A stretch of DNA of 64,000 bases from an uncultured Alphaproteobacteria bacterium (GTDB taxonomy: Bacteria; Pseudomonadota; Alphaproteobacteria; HIMB59; GCA-002718135). The notes below the pieces were generated by a model. It made no database searches, was not told where the DNA came from, and was given only the letters and a program-made list of their open reading frames with translations. Both the position numbers and the translations under genes were made by a program. Of this stretch, positions 42,691-51,779 are shown in pieces (the first letter of the stretch is position 1; the number at the start of each line of letters is the position of its first letter). The stretch lies in contig CACHSZ010000003.1 of NCBI GenBank assembly GCA_902582755.1, positions 62,001 through 126,000 of the forward strand. Reading direction: 5' to 3'.

Positions 42691-43836
42691 CTAATTTAAT
42701 AGGGAGTCGAACTTATCCCAAGTGCTTGTTAAGTCAATTACTTTACCTGTATTTCTTGCTTCATCAATTTTCATAGCAACAATTCCTGCCTCCATACACT
42801 CTATTACACCAACTGGTAATTCTTTATTATTTTTTAATAAATAATTGTTAATGTCTTGAGCCATCATACTATCTGCGCCATAATGACCTTTAATTTCTTT
42901 TCCAAAAGCTGCTCCATAATCTTCATCAATAAGTACATTATTATTTTCATCATGAGCTTTCATAAATCCTCTAACAAAATCTCCCTCAATCATTCCTGCA
43001 GATCCTATAACTGCAAATCTTCGAAATTCGTCTGGAACTTTCATATTAGTGTGAAAAGATAGTACTGCTTTGTTTGCATATTCTATTATTGCTACTTGAT
43101 GATCGACGATATCAGCATCACTATCAAAAACATTTGATTTTGACTCCCAACCTTTCAGCCTGTCTTTTGTATATTGTTCATGAGAACCATCTGGAAGATT
43201 ATCGGGTATAAAAGATCTTCTTGAACCAAAACTAGCAACTTTAATAGGTCTACTCTTCGTAATCATTGAATAAAAGTCAATGTCATGGCAACATTTCTCC
43301 AGCATAAAGCCTCCAGAAAATTTTTGTTTTCTTCTCCAGTTTCTCATAAAAAAAGCACCGTGCGAAGGTACGATATGTTCTGAAGCTTCAATCGATATTA
43401 TATTTCCAATAGCATTTTGATCTAATAATTTTCTCACAGATCTTGCTTGCTGTGAATATCTTAAAACTAAGCCAACTATAATTCTTTCTTTGCCATATTC
43501 TTTTATTAATTTTGCTAACTCAAAAGTTTCTTGTTCGCTTATTACTATAGGTTTCTCAGCAAATATTTGTAATCCTGCTCTTAATCCAAGCTTTATATGA
43601 TCTAAATGTAAATGATTAGGGGACCCAATCATTAACATATCTAGTTTCTCACGATCCAACATTTCGTTTAAACTTGAATATGATTTAGTTGGAAAAAAAT
43701 TATTTTTCTCAGCAAAATCTTTACCTATTGGCTGAGGATCTACATAAGCAACCATTTCAAAATTTGGATTAACTTTTGAAAATTCATTATAAACACCTGC
43801 TGTCCTACTCCCAAAACCGACTGCGCCTATTTTCAT
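42691..43836 (-). CDS. Gfo/Idh/MocA-family oxidoreductase
   Basis: A 381-residue NAD(P)-dependent dehydrogenase-like protein with the Rossmann motif GAVGFGSRTAGVY (residues 3-15), the family motif AEKPIVIS near 94-101, and FMLEKCCHDIDFYSMI, which carries the conserved active-site His. Family members include glycosidases that work by an oxidation-reduction cycle (GH109 alpha-N-acetylgalactosaminidase), of interest here because the operon encodes amino-sugar enzymes. The motif pattern alone cannot separate GH109 from a simple dehydrogenase. It lies between the GH20 gene and the importer. Confidence 0.9.
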   Translation of the reverse strand: MKIGAVGFGSRTAGVYNEFSKVNPNFEMVAYVDPQPIGKDFAEKNNFFPTKSYSSLNEMLDREKLDMLMIGSPNHLHLDHIKLGLRAGLQIFAEKPIVISEQETFELAKLIKEYGKERIIVGLVLRYSQQARSVRKLLDQNAIGNIISIEASEHIVPSHGAFFMRNWRRKQKFSGGFMLEKCCHDIDFYSMITKSRPIKVASFGSRRSFIPDNLPDGSHEQYTKDRLKGWESKSNVFDSDADIVDHQVAIIEYANKAVLSFHTNMKVPDEFRRFAVIGSAGMIEGDFVRGFMKAHDENNNVLIDEDYGAAFGKEIKGHYGADSMMAQDINNYLLKNNKELPVGVIECMEAGIVAMKIDEARNTGKVIDLTSTWDKFDSLLN

Positions 43837-43854
43837 ATTTATTTTACTTTAACA

Positions 43855-45717
43855 TTAAAAATTGTGATATCGCCAGCCTAATTTTTTTAAAAAATCCATA
43901 GAATTTAAAAGTGCTGAACGAAATTCTATCCATTTTCTTGAAATTTTTCCTTTCCATGCAACTTCTGATAAAGTTGCTAATCTTGGGTTGATCATTTGAT
44001 CAAAAAATTTTTTATCTGTAATTGTCTCTGACCACAATTGACCTTGTAACCCTTTTATCAATTCTGATTTATTTATATCTTTTATTGGGTCCCATTCATA
44101 AATATCTTTTACTTCTATAGTTGCAGCCCAACAAATACCTCTTTCTTCAGTTGAATTATTATAAGCCATATCAAAATATGTTTTTTGACCAGGACAAAGT
44201 ATAGTTTCAAATCCCTTATTTGTAGTTTCTTTTGCAACATCTGAATGCTCCCATGAAAAGATCAAACATGATTTATCAATTTTTCCAGCACTCCCACCCA
44301 CACCATGATCGATATGAGGAGTCACTGCCGCCTCATTCCATGCAGCTGTTCTTTTATTTTTTGATTTTAGAAAATCTATTAAAAAATTCATGTAGTAATC
44401 TTGATATTCCTCTTGTGATTTAATATTATTTTTTTTCATAAACTCGATAATTGCTGGCGAACCTTCCCATGCATTACTTGGTCTTTCATCAACGCCAACA
44501 TGAATTACATCATATGAGAAAATTTCACTTACTTCATTCAACATATCTTTTAAAAAAGTTACAGTTTTTTCTAAGGAAGGATTTATTGTATTATTCTTAT
44601 ACGAACCAACATCTTCACTAACTATATTTGAAGACTGTTCTCTAAGTTCTGGCATGATTTCTAGTAATGCCCAAGAATGTGCTGGTAAATCAATCTCAGG
44701 CATAATCTCGATATTTAATTTTTTTGCATATATAATTAAATCTTTGATGTCTTCCTGTGAGTAATATCCACCGTATTTATCATAACCACTTCCATACAAT
44801 GGTGGTATTTTAAAATTATATCCTCTGTATCCTCCATTTAATGCTAGATCTGGATATTTTTTAATTTCAATTCTCCACGCTTCGTTATCTGTTAAATGCC
44901 AGTGAAATCTATTAAGTTTAAATAATACCATGTAATCAAATAGACGTTTGATTTCATCGATTGTGTAGAATTGCCTTGCACAATCGAGATGCATTCCTCT
45001 CCATTGATATTTTGGATTATCGTGTATTGTACAAATTGGAAGGTTTGTTTGATAGGAATCAATTAAATGAACTAAAGATATAAGACCATATAGCTTTCCA
45101 CCATAATTATTATATTTTATCTCAATATTATCTTCTGTTATCTGAATAAAATATTGATCGATTAATAACTGATCATCTTTTTTAAAGAAAATTGGAAATC
45201 CTTTTGTAGAAGTAAAATTAATATCCAATTTAGAAATAATATTTTGCAAATTAGAAACAATTTCAATTTCCGTATTTAGATTAAATGTTTTATTTTCAAT
45301 ATTTATAAATTCATTTTGTAAATGAATTTTTTCTGGCTCAGGAATAATAGGTATAAAATTTTTTGTTCTTAAATCTTCATAAGTTTTCTTTTTAATTGGT
45401 TTTTCAAATATCAAATCTGAAACATTTATATTTAATTTACTATTGTTTAATGTATCAATAATGAAAATACCTTCCGGACCACACGAAAGGTTGAAGTTAC
45501 CAATTTTAGGAATTTGTAAATCTAATAAAATTGTACTTTTTTTTATAGATAACTCATAATAACGTCCAATTTGCTTAGTTATTTCACCTCCTGATATAGA
45601 TTTTATTGAATAAACTAATGAGAAACACAATTTTAAATTTGAATCTACTAATTTATCATGAAGAATAATTTTTAATTTATTTTCATTTGTAAAAGATATA
45701 TTAATTTGATTAGTCAC
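43855..45717 (-). CDS. Beta-N-acetylhexosaminidase (GH20), cytoplasmic
   Basis: Removes terminal beta-linked GlcNAc or GalNAc. The 620 residues contain a non-catalytic beta domain with the GH20b pattern (about 110-230) and a TIM barrel (about 235-600). The barrel has FHWHLTDNEAWR at 271-282, IMPEIDLPAHS and the catalytic HVGVDE, whose Asp-Glu pair is at 410-411, plus GLQGQLWSE near the end. There is no signal peptide, so it probably acts on imported oligosaccharides inside the cell. The first codon is GTG at 45717, only 13 bases from the ATG of the divergent galactokinase-like gene. It heads the minus-strand operon. Confidence 0.93.
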   Translation of the reverse strand: MTNQINISFTNENKLKIILHDKLVDSNLKLCFSLVYSIKSISGGEITKQIGRYYELSIKKSTILLDLQIPKIGNFNLSCGPEGIFIIDTLNNSKLNINVSDLIFEKPIKKKTYEDLRTKNFIPIIPEPEKIHLQNEFINIENKTFNLNTEIEIVSNLQNIISKLDINFTSTKGFPIFFKKDDQLLIDQYFIQITEDNIEIKYNNYGGKLYGLISLVHLIDSYQTNLPICTIHDNPKYQWRGMHLDCARQFYTIDEIKRLFDYMVLFKLNRFHWHLTDNEAWRIEIKKYPDLALNGGYRGYNFKIPPLYGSGYDKYGGYYSQEDIKDLIIYAKKLNIEIMPEIDLPAHSWALLEIMPELREQSSNIVSEDVGSYKNNTINPSLEKTVTFLKDMLNEVSEIFSYDVIHVGVDERPSNAWEGSPAIIEFMKKNNIKSQEEYQDYYMNFLIDFLKSKNKRTAAWNEAAVTPHIDHGVGGSAGKIDKSCLIFSWEHSDVAKETTNKGFETILCPGQKTYFDMAYNNSTEERGICWAATIEVKDIYEWDPIKDINKSELIKGLQGQLWSETITDKKFFDQMINPRLATLSEVAWKGKISRKWIEFRSALLNSMDFLKKLGWRYHNF

Positions 45718-45730
45718 AATAAGTAATTTT

Positions 45731-46798
45731 ATGAGTTTTAAAGATATATTTAATATAGACGCAGAAGTAAAGGAAAGTGCTCATGCAAGAGTAAATTTAA
45801 TTGGTGAACATACCGATTATACTGGTGGATATGTCATGCCTACGCTTTTGTCTTTTAAAAATACCATTGAGATATCTAATAATAATTCTAATGAATTCAC
45901 AGTTTATTCTCAACATTTTAAAGAAAAAAAAACATTCAACGATTTCAAAAAATCAAGCAACAATGAGTGGGTTGATTATATAAAAGGTTGTTTGTATATT
46001 TTTTTTGATGAACATAGGATTTCATCTAGATATTTAAACATTTATATTTCATCTGATATACCTTTAGAAAGAGGTATTTCATCGTCTTCAGCATTGTGTG
46101 TTGCTACATTAAAAGCACTTAATACTTTTTTTGAAACAAAAATCAAAGATCCAGAAATTGCAAAATTAGCAAAGAAAGTAGAATTCAACTATATAGGTGT
46201 TTCTGGTGGAATAATGGATCAAATGGTTTCTTCTATTGGTATTCATGGCAAAGCATTCTTTATGAATTGTAAGAATTTAGAATACGAACTTATTAATTTT
46301 CCAGAAAATTGGAAATTTTGTTTGATTGACTCTGAAGTTCAACGAAATTTAAGAAATAGCTCTTATAATGAAAGATTTGCTGAACTCCAAAAGGCTGAAA
46401 AAAAACTTGGTGTAGAATATTTGGGTGGAGTTAAAATAGAAAATTTTCAAACAGATAAATTTGACAATAATACTATTGCAAAAAGAGCAAAGCATGTAGT
46501 TTTTGAAAATGATAGAGTAATTAATGCGAAAAAAAATTTGAAAGAAAATAATATTAACGAGTTTGGAAATTTAATGAATGAGAGTCACCAATCATATTCT
46601 AAAGATTTTGAGGCATCTACTTTGGATGTTGATTTAATTATTCAAAGATCCGTTGAATGTGGTGCTCTAGGCTCTAGATTAACTGGGGGAGGATTTGGTG
46701 GATTTACTGTTTCATTAATTGAAAGAAATAATTTTAGTAATTGGTACAATAAAATATTAAATTTTTACCCAGCTGAAAAGATCTTCGAAGTCAATTAG
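45731..46798 (+). CDS. galK: Galactokinase-family GHMP kinase
   Basis: A 355-residue sugar-1-kinase. The galactokinase signature RVNLIGEHTDYTGGYVMP is at residues 20-37, the ATP loop ERGISSSSALCVA at 113-124, the catalytic-Asp region GVSGGIMDQMVSS near 156-168 and the C-terminal GSRLTGGGFGGF. It makes galactose 1-phosphate from galactose; close relatives (GALK2-like) phosphorylate GalNAc at the same carbon. It is slightly shorter than the usual 380 residues. Its position back to back with a cytoplasmic GH20 suggests that it handles the galactose released from an amino-sugar/galactose disaccharide. The stop interlocks by four bases (TTAG) with the next gene. Confidence 0.92.
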   Translation: MSFKDIFNIDAEVKESAHARVNLIGEHTDYTGGYVMPTLLSFKNTIEISNNNSNEFTVYSQHFKEKKTFNDFKKSSNNEWVDYIKGCLYIFFDEHRISSRYLNIYISSDIPLERGISSSSALCVATLKALNTFFETKIKDPEIAKLAKKVEFNYIGVSGGIMDQMVSSIGIHGKAFFMNCKNLEYELINFPENWKFCLIDSEVQRNLRNSSYNERFAELQKAEKKLGVEYLGGVKIENFQTDKFDNNTIAKRAKHVVFENDRVINAKKNLKENNINEFGNLMNESHQSYSKDFEASTLDVDLIIQRSVECGALGSRLTGGGFGGFTVSLIERNNFSNWYNKILNFYPAEKIFEVN

Positions 46799-47871
46799 GT
46801 TTTTAATAACCTTCTAAGCTTGCCCTCAGTTACATCGTGGTCAATATAACATCCTTGTAGATGTCTAAAACCAGTATTTGGATCAAATTTAGTTCTTCCA
46901 TGTAATAATCTCAAGTTATCAAACATTGCTATCATCCCTTTAGATAATCTAAATTTAATTTTGAAATTATCAGAATTACAAAGTTTGAACATATATTTTC
47001 TAGCCTTATAAAAAAGATCAAGATTATTTTCCTCTAATAATGGAACATAATCAAGTCTTCCACTAAATCGTATTTGTCTAAAGTTATTATTATGATCAAG
47101 TTCAATTAATTTTGCTTCATCAACTAAAATAGTATCAATATCTGTAAACTTAAAAGTAACATTAGTTTCAGTTAATACTTTATAAAATTCAGGTTGGTTA
47201 TGTTGTAAAAAATTTGCAACACTAAAACCATCAACTAAACTTGAGTCTCCTCCTGTAGATTCATTAGCAATACAATGAAGTAATTGAATTCCAGGAACAG
47301 GCTTTCTATATGGATTGTCTGAATGGGATGTTAACTCTAATGCAGTATAGGCAAGATCATTTGGATTTGGTTTTGAGACAACGTTAAATAATTTTCCAAA
47401 ATTTGTTGCTCGAACTGGGCCTAATTTTTCAGCAAAATTTATAACTTCATCTTCTTCTGCTTTTGTATTTTCGATTATTACATAACCATATTGATAAAAT
47501 ACTTTAAGCATATTGATAAGTTCCTTTTTATTCTCAAAGATTTTATTATTATCAAAAATTTCCAAATTTTGTTCACTGACATTCCATATTTTTTTTTCAG
47601 GTATGACATCGATATTATTAATTTCATTATAAAGATCATCGATATTAAAAGATCCTTTTGCTCCATCACTAAATTCAACATTTAATATATTTTCATTAAC
47701 ATTATAAGAATTTATAAATAGATTATCATCTAAGAGGCTTGGTTCATATAAACGTTGTAAATTATTTTGGTCTACAAATTCACTCCCATTTAATCTTTCA
47801 CGAAGCCAAATACTATGAAGTTTAAACTCTGATAATTTTCCTTCATTAATAGAAATTATTTTTTTTCCCAT
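46795..47871 (-). CDS. TauD/TfdA (gamma-butyrobetaine-hydroxylase-like) dioxygenase
   Basis: A 358-residue Fe(II)/2-oxoglutarate dioxygenase. An N-terminal domain of about 85 residues resembles the DUF971 domain of gamma-butyrobetaine hydroxylases (HSIWLRERLNG), followed by the double-stranded beta-helix with HSD at 183-185 and the distal His at 324 in LLHGRTKF. The cysteines that bind zinc in the N-terminal domain of the eukaryotic enzyme are absent. It probably hydroxylates a carnitine-like or taurine-like compound, but the substrate is unknown. It converges with galK with a four-base overlap. Confidence 0.9.
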   Translation of the reverse strand: MGKKIISINEGKLSEFKLHSIWLRERLNGSEFVDQNNLQRLYEPSLLDDNLFINSYNVNENILNVEFSDGAKGSFNIDDLYNEINNIDVIPEKKIWNVSEQNLEIFDNNKIFENKKELINMLKVFYQYGYVIIENTKAEEDEVINFAEKLGPVRATNFGKLFNVVSKPNPNDLAYTALELTSHSDNPYRKPVPGIQLLHCIANESTGGDSSLVDGFSVANFLQHNQPEFYKVLTETNVTFKFTDIDTILVDEAKLIELDHNNNFRQIRFSGRLDYVPLLEENNLDLFYKARKYMFKLCNSDNFKIKFRLSKGMIAMFDNLRLLHGRTKFDPNTGFRHLQGCYIDHDVTEGKLRRLLKT

Positions 47872-47957
47872 TTTTAATTTATTAATTAATATTTAAATTT
47901 GTGTAAATTATAAATTATAGTTAAAAATTAAAAAATGGTTGAGAAATAAATGATTAA

Positions 47958-48788
47958 TTACTCTCCTAGTAGAGAATCATCCAAAACTCTAGTTTCATAT
48001 GCTGAATAAGAATGCCAGCCATGTACTGTTTGATCGAAATCAATTACACTACCTGTCATTAATCCAGATTCTTCTGAGCACATAAAAGCTAATCCCTTTG
48101 CTACATCGATAGGCTTAATCAATCTGTTAAAAGGAACTTTTTTTTCTTCATCTTGCAACCAATTAGGATTTTTTTTATGAACTCTTGTTTGAATATCATG
48201 TTCAGCAGGAGTATCTGTCCATCCAATATTTAAGGCATTTACTCTTATTTGGTAACTAGCGACAGAATTTGCAATATTTTTTGTCATTGTAGCTAAAGCA
48301 GCTTTTGAACCACTATAAGCAACAATAAATGGCATACCACTATACATTGCCATAGATAATACATTTGCAATTGTTCCTTTGTTCTTATCTCGAATCATTA
48401 TTTTAATTGTCTCTTGCATTAATATGAAAGGTGCACGGGTATTAATATTATAATTATTTTCATAATTTTCTAGTGTAGCACTTAGAATTGTTCCTCTTTC
48501 TGTGTATCCTGCAACATTAATTAAAGAGTTTATTGTTCCAAATTTTTTATCAGTCTCCAAAATAATTTTTTTGCAATCATCAACATTTTTAAGATCTGCT
48601 TTTATATACAAACACTTAGTGCCTAATTTCTCAATCTGATTTTTAACTTCAAGACCTTTATTTTCTTGTCTCCCACAAATTGTAATTGCTTTAGCACCTC
48701 TGCTGGCTAATAATCTCGCTGTTTCAGCACCACTACCTTGTGTACTACCTGTAACTATAATGACCTTATCTTTAAATTGTTCATTCAT
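47958..48788 (-). CDS. Short-chain dehydrogenase/reductase
   Basis: A 276-residue SDR with the cofactor motif TGSTQGSGAETARLL (residues 14-28), the NVAGYT-type strand and the active-site YSGSKAALA, whose Tyr-x-x-x-Lys pair is near 159-163. It oxidises or reduces a sugar, polyol or keto acid. It lies 15 bases downstream of the Gfo/Idh/MocA gene at 48804 on the same strand and is probably the last gene of a four-gene operon that begins with the SDR at 51764. The next gene on that strand is 86 bases away. Confidence 0.9.
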   Translation of the reverse strand: MNEQFKDKVIIVTGSTQGSGAETARLLASRGAKAITICGRQENKGLEVKNQIEKLGTKCLYIKADLKNVDDCKKIILETDKKFGTINSLINVAGYTERGTILSATLENYENNYNINTRAPFILMQETIKIMIRDKNKGTIANVLSMAMYSGMPFIVAYSGSKAALATMTKNIANSVASYQIRVNALNIGWTDTPAEHDIQTRVHKKNPNWLQDEEKKVPFNRLIKPIDVAKGLAFMCSEESGLMTGSVIDFDQTVHGWHSYSAYETRVLDDSLLGE

Positions 48789-48803
48789 AAAATTTATCTA
48801 TAA

Positions 48804-49805
48804 CTATAATTTTGGTTTTACAACTTTATTTAATTTTACTGATTTAGTAGCTGAATTAGCAAGAATTAAAGCATTCTTTCCATCCTCAAAAGTAACTGAT
48901 ATATTTTTTTTATTTTTTATTGATTTAATAAATTCATCTAATTGTATTTGATAAGCATCTTTGTATCTTTCTATAAAAAAATTTTTAATAGGTTTTTTTG
49001 CAAAGGACAAATTTTGATTATAGTAATTAATATCATTATTTGGAACATTATCAGAAATTAACATTCCATTACTTCCAAATACTTCAAGTCTTTGATCGTA
49101 ACCATATACAGCTCTTCTTGAATTATTTATATGAACTAAAACCCCTTTTTTTGATTTCATAAAACACATAGTTGTGTCATAATCATTGGTAATCTTAAAA
49201 TCATTTGAGACATTTACAGAACCTTGTGCAAAAACTTCTACAATTGGATCATTATTAAGAATAAATCGTGCCAAATCAAAATCATGTATTGAACAATCTC
49301 TAAAAATTCCACCCGATTGTTTTAAATAATCAATACCAGGTGGAGAAGGGTCCCTACTTGTGATTACAATCATTTCAATTTTCCCAATCTTTCCTGATAG
49401 AACCTCACTTTGTACTTTATTATGGTTAGGATCAAATCTACGATTAAAACCAATTTGAATAGTTGGTTTATATTTTTTAATGTTTTGCCAACATTTATTT
49501 ACTTTATTTATATCTAAATCAATTGGCTTTTCACATAATATAGCTTTATTACATTCTGCTCCTAGAGAAATATAATCTGTATGAGTCGGGGTGGCAGAAG
49601 CAATTAAAATAGCATTTATTTGATCTGAAGAAATTGCTTCCTTTGCAGTCTTTGCAACTTCACAACTATATTTTTTTGCAATTTTTTTAGCAGAGCTTGT
49701 ATCAATGTCATAAACGTATTTGAGGCTCGCTTCTGGATGATCATTTATGATTGACGCATGTAATTTCCCAATTCTTCCTGTTCCTAATAAGGCAAAATTA
49801 ATCAT
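48804..49805 (-). CDS. Inositol 2-dehydrogenase-like Gfo/Idh/MocA oxidoreductase
   Basis: A 333-residue dehydrogenase of the IolG-like branch: GTGRIGKLHASII (residues 8-20), LCEKPIDLD near 90-98 with the catalytic Lys, and GIFRDCSIHDFDLARF with the conserved Asp/His pair. It matches myo-inositol 2-dehydrogenases in size and motif spacing. It lies one base from the upstream Gfo/Idh/MocA gene and probably acts in the same pathway; other inositol-degradation genes (iolB, C, D, E) are not in the window, so another polyol or sugar is equally possible. Confidence 0.9.
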   Translation of the reverse strand: MINFALLGTGRIGKLHASIINDHPEASLKYVYDIDTSSAKKIAKKYSCEVAKTAKEAISSDQINAILIASATPTHTDYISLGAECNKAILCEKPIDLDINKVNKCWQNIKKYKPTIQIGFNRRFDPNHNKVQSEVLSGKIGKIEMIVITSRDPSPPGIDYLKQSGGIFRDCSIHDFDLARFILNNDPIVEVFAQGSVNVSNDFKITNDYDTTMCFMKSKKGVLVHINNSRRAVYGYDQRLEVFGSNGMLISDNVPNNDINYYNQNLSFAKKPIKNFFIERYKDAYQIQLDEFIKSIKNKKNISVTFEDGKNALILANSATKSVKLNKVVKPKL

Positions 49806-49806
49806 T

Positions 49807-50994
49807 TTAGATTTTTATCCACTTTGAATTTAAATTAGAAGATTTTTTTGCTGCATAAATAAATTTAATACCAGCTACACCATCATCAATTGTTGGAAAT
49901 GAATATTTTTTATTTTTATTATGAATCTGATCAGCAAATTCTGAATAAATATTTGCAAAAGCTTCAAAAAAACCTTCTGGGTGACCAGCAGCAATTCTTG
50001 AAGATGATAGTGAAAATTTAGATACTAATTTACTTGCTCTTGTTATAACTTTCATTGGTTTATCTAGTTCAGTAAACTTTAGATTATTTGGATCATCCTG
50101 TAACCACTCTATTGAACCTTTTGTTCCAAACACTCTAATTTTTAGACCATTTTCTCCACCAGTAGCAGCAGACGATACCCAGATTATACCTCTTGCTTTA
50201 TTTCGCATTCTTAATAATACAAAAGCATTATCATCAACTGAAATTTCTGAGGATAATGAATTTACTTCTGCTGATATTTCGTTTGCTTCTAATCCAGTCA
50301 CATATCTCAACAAATGATATGCGTGAGTTCCAATTTCAGATAATATCATTGAAGGCCCAGATTGTTTTTTATCTAGTCTCCATTTTAATGTTCTTTTTTC
50401 ATCTTTCTTTTTTACTCCGACTGTATAACCTTGGGGATACTCAACATTTATTAAATTGATTTTTCCTAATTTATGATTTGAAATAATATTTTTTGCCTCT
50501 CGTAGCATTGGATAGCTTGAGTAATTGTGTGTTAATGCAAATACAATTTTATTTTTTAAAATTACTTTTTTTAATTTAACAGCATCCTTAACTGTTGCGG
50601 TTAAAGGCTTGTCACAAATAATATGTATTCCTTTTTCAATAAATGCTTTTGCTATCTTATAATGATCACCCGATGGAGTCATTATTCCAAGCGCTTGAAT
50701 ACCATCTTTTCTTTTTGACTCAGCGGATGCCATAGACTTATAATCACTGTAACAACGATCATCAGCTAATCCTAATGAAGAACCAAAAGATTTAGATTTT
50801 TTTTTATCTTTTGAAAATATTCCAGCAACAAATTCAAATTTATTATCAAATCTTGCTGATAACCTATGTGTGTATCCAATAAATGAATTAGGACCTCCAC
50901 CAATAAAACCAATTCTAATTTTATTTTTATTATTTAAAGTATCATTTCTAAGTAAGTCTAATCTACCAAAAGCAATTTTGGATTTTTTTTTCAT
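49807..50994 (-). CDS. Gfo/Idh/MocA-family oxidoreductase
   Basis: A 395-residue member of the family with GFIGGGPNSFIGYTHR (residues 29-44) as the Rossmann motif, ICDKPLTAT (the EKP-type motif with Lys) and LSEIGTHAYHLLRYVTG with the active-site His. The first 28 residues form a lysine-rich N-terminal extension. A typical role is oxidation of a cyclic polyol or sugar. It is coupled to the SDR upstream by a one-base TAATG overlap. Confidence 0.9.
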   Translation of the reverse strand: MKKKSKIAFGRLDLLRNDTLNNKNKIRIGFIGGGPNSFIGYTHRLSARFDNKFEFVAGIFSKDKKKSKSFGSSLGLADDRCYSDYKSMASAESKRKDGIQALGIMTPSGDHYKIAKAFIEKGIHIICDKPLTATVKDAVKLKKVILKNKIVFALTHNYSSYPMLREAKNIISNHKLGKINLINVEYPQGYTVGVKKKDEKRTLKWRLDKKQSGPSMILSEIGTHAYHLLRYVTGLEANEISAEVNSLSSEISVDDNAFVLLRMRNKARGIIWVSSAATGGENGLKIRVFGTKGSIEWLQDDPNNLKFTELDKPMKVITRASKLVSKFSLSSSRIAAGHPEGFFEAFANIYSEFADQIHNKNKKYSFPTIDDGVAGIKFIYAAKKSSNLNSKWIKI

Positions 50995-51764
50995 TAATTA
51001 ACTATGCCACCATCAATTACATAATTTTGTGCGGTACAACCAGAACTTTGATCAGATGCAAAAAACAAAACTGGCTTTGATATATCTTCAGGCATAAGCA
51101 TTCTCTTTATACATTGTCTCTCAAGTTGGGTTTTTTCAATTTCTGGAGTAAGCCATAATTTTTTTTGCCTCTCCGTAATGATCCAGCCAGGAACAATACA
51201 ATTTACTCTGATATTATAAACACCTAAATCTCTTGCTAAAGTTCTCGTTAATCCCATAATAGCAGATTTTGCAGTTGTATATCCAGCCATACCGCCTTGG
51301 GAAATCATCCATGAAAAACTTCCAATGTTTACAACAGAACCTTTACCAAAATTTTTCATATCTTTATAGACAGCTTGTGTTGCAAAAAAATAATGTCTCA
51401 AATTAATATTCATTCTATCATCCCAATATTCAGGAGTGACACTATCTATGTCATGTCTTTCATCATTAGCTGCATTATTTACTAGAATTGAAATTGGACC
51501 AATTTCTTTTTTTACTTTTTCTAATGAACTTTTAAGTTGTTCTATATTTTTTAAATCACATTTTACAAATAAACTATCAACATCATATTTGTTTTTGATT
51601 TTTTTTGATAAATCAATACCTAACTCATCATTTATGTCTAAAAATGCTACTTTTGATTTTTGAGAAACAAATTGTTCGACGATACTTTCCCCAATTCCTG
51701 AGGCACCACCTGTAATAAGAACCACCCTATCTTTAAGTGATGGATAAGTTGCGATTTCGTTCAT
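50994..51764 (-). CDS. Short-chain dehydrogenase/reductase
   Basis: A 256-residue SDR, the first gene of the minus-strand operon. Motifs: VLITGGASGIGESIVEQF near residues 15-32, the NNAAND strand, and YTTAKSAIMG with the catalytic Tyr and Lys near 161-165; the C-terminal CTAQNYVIDGG is standard. It probably acts on the same sugar or polyol as its partners. It diverges from the altronate-dehydratase-like gene with just 15 bases between the start codons, so any promoter must lie within coding sequence. Confidence 0.92.
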   Translation of the reverse strand: MNEIATYPSLKDRVVLITGGASGIGESIVEQFVSQKSKVAFLDINDELGIDLSKKIKNKYDVDSLFVKCDLKNIEQLKSSLEKVKKEIGPISILVNNAANDERHDIDSVTPEYWDDRMNINLRHYFFATQAVYKDMKNFGKGSVVNIGSFSWMISQGGMAGYTTAKSAIMGLTRTLARDLGVYNIRVNCIVPGWIITERQKKLWLTPEIEKTQLERQCIKRMLMPEDISKPVLFFASDQSSGCTAQNYVIDGGIVN

Positions 51765-51779
51765 GATTATTTATGTTAT

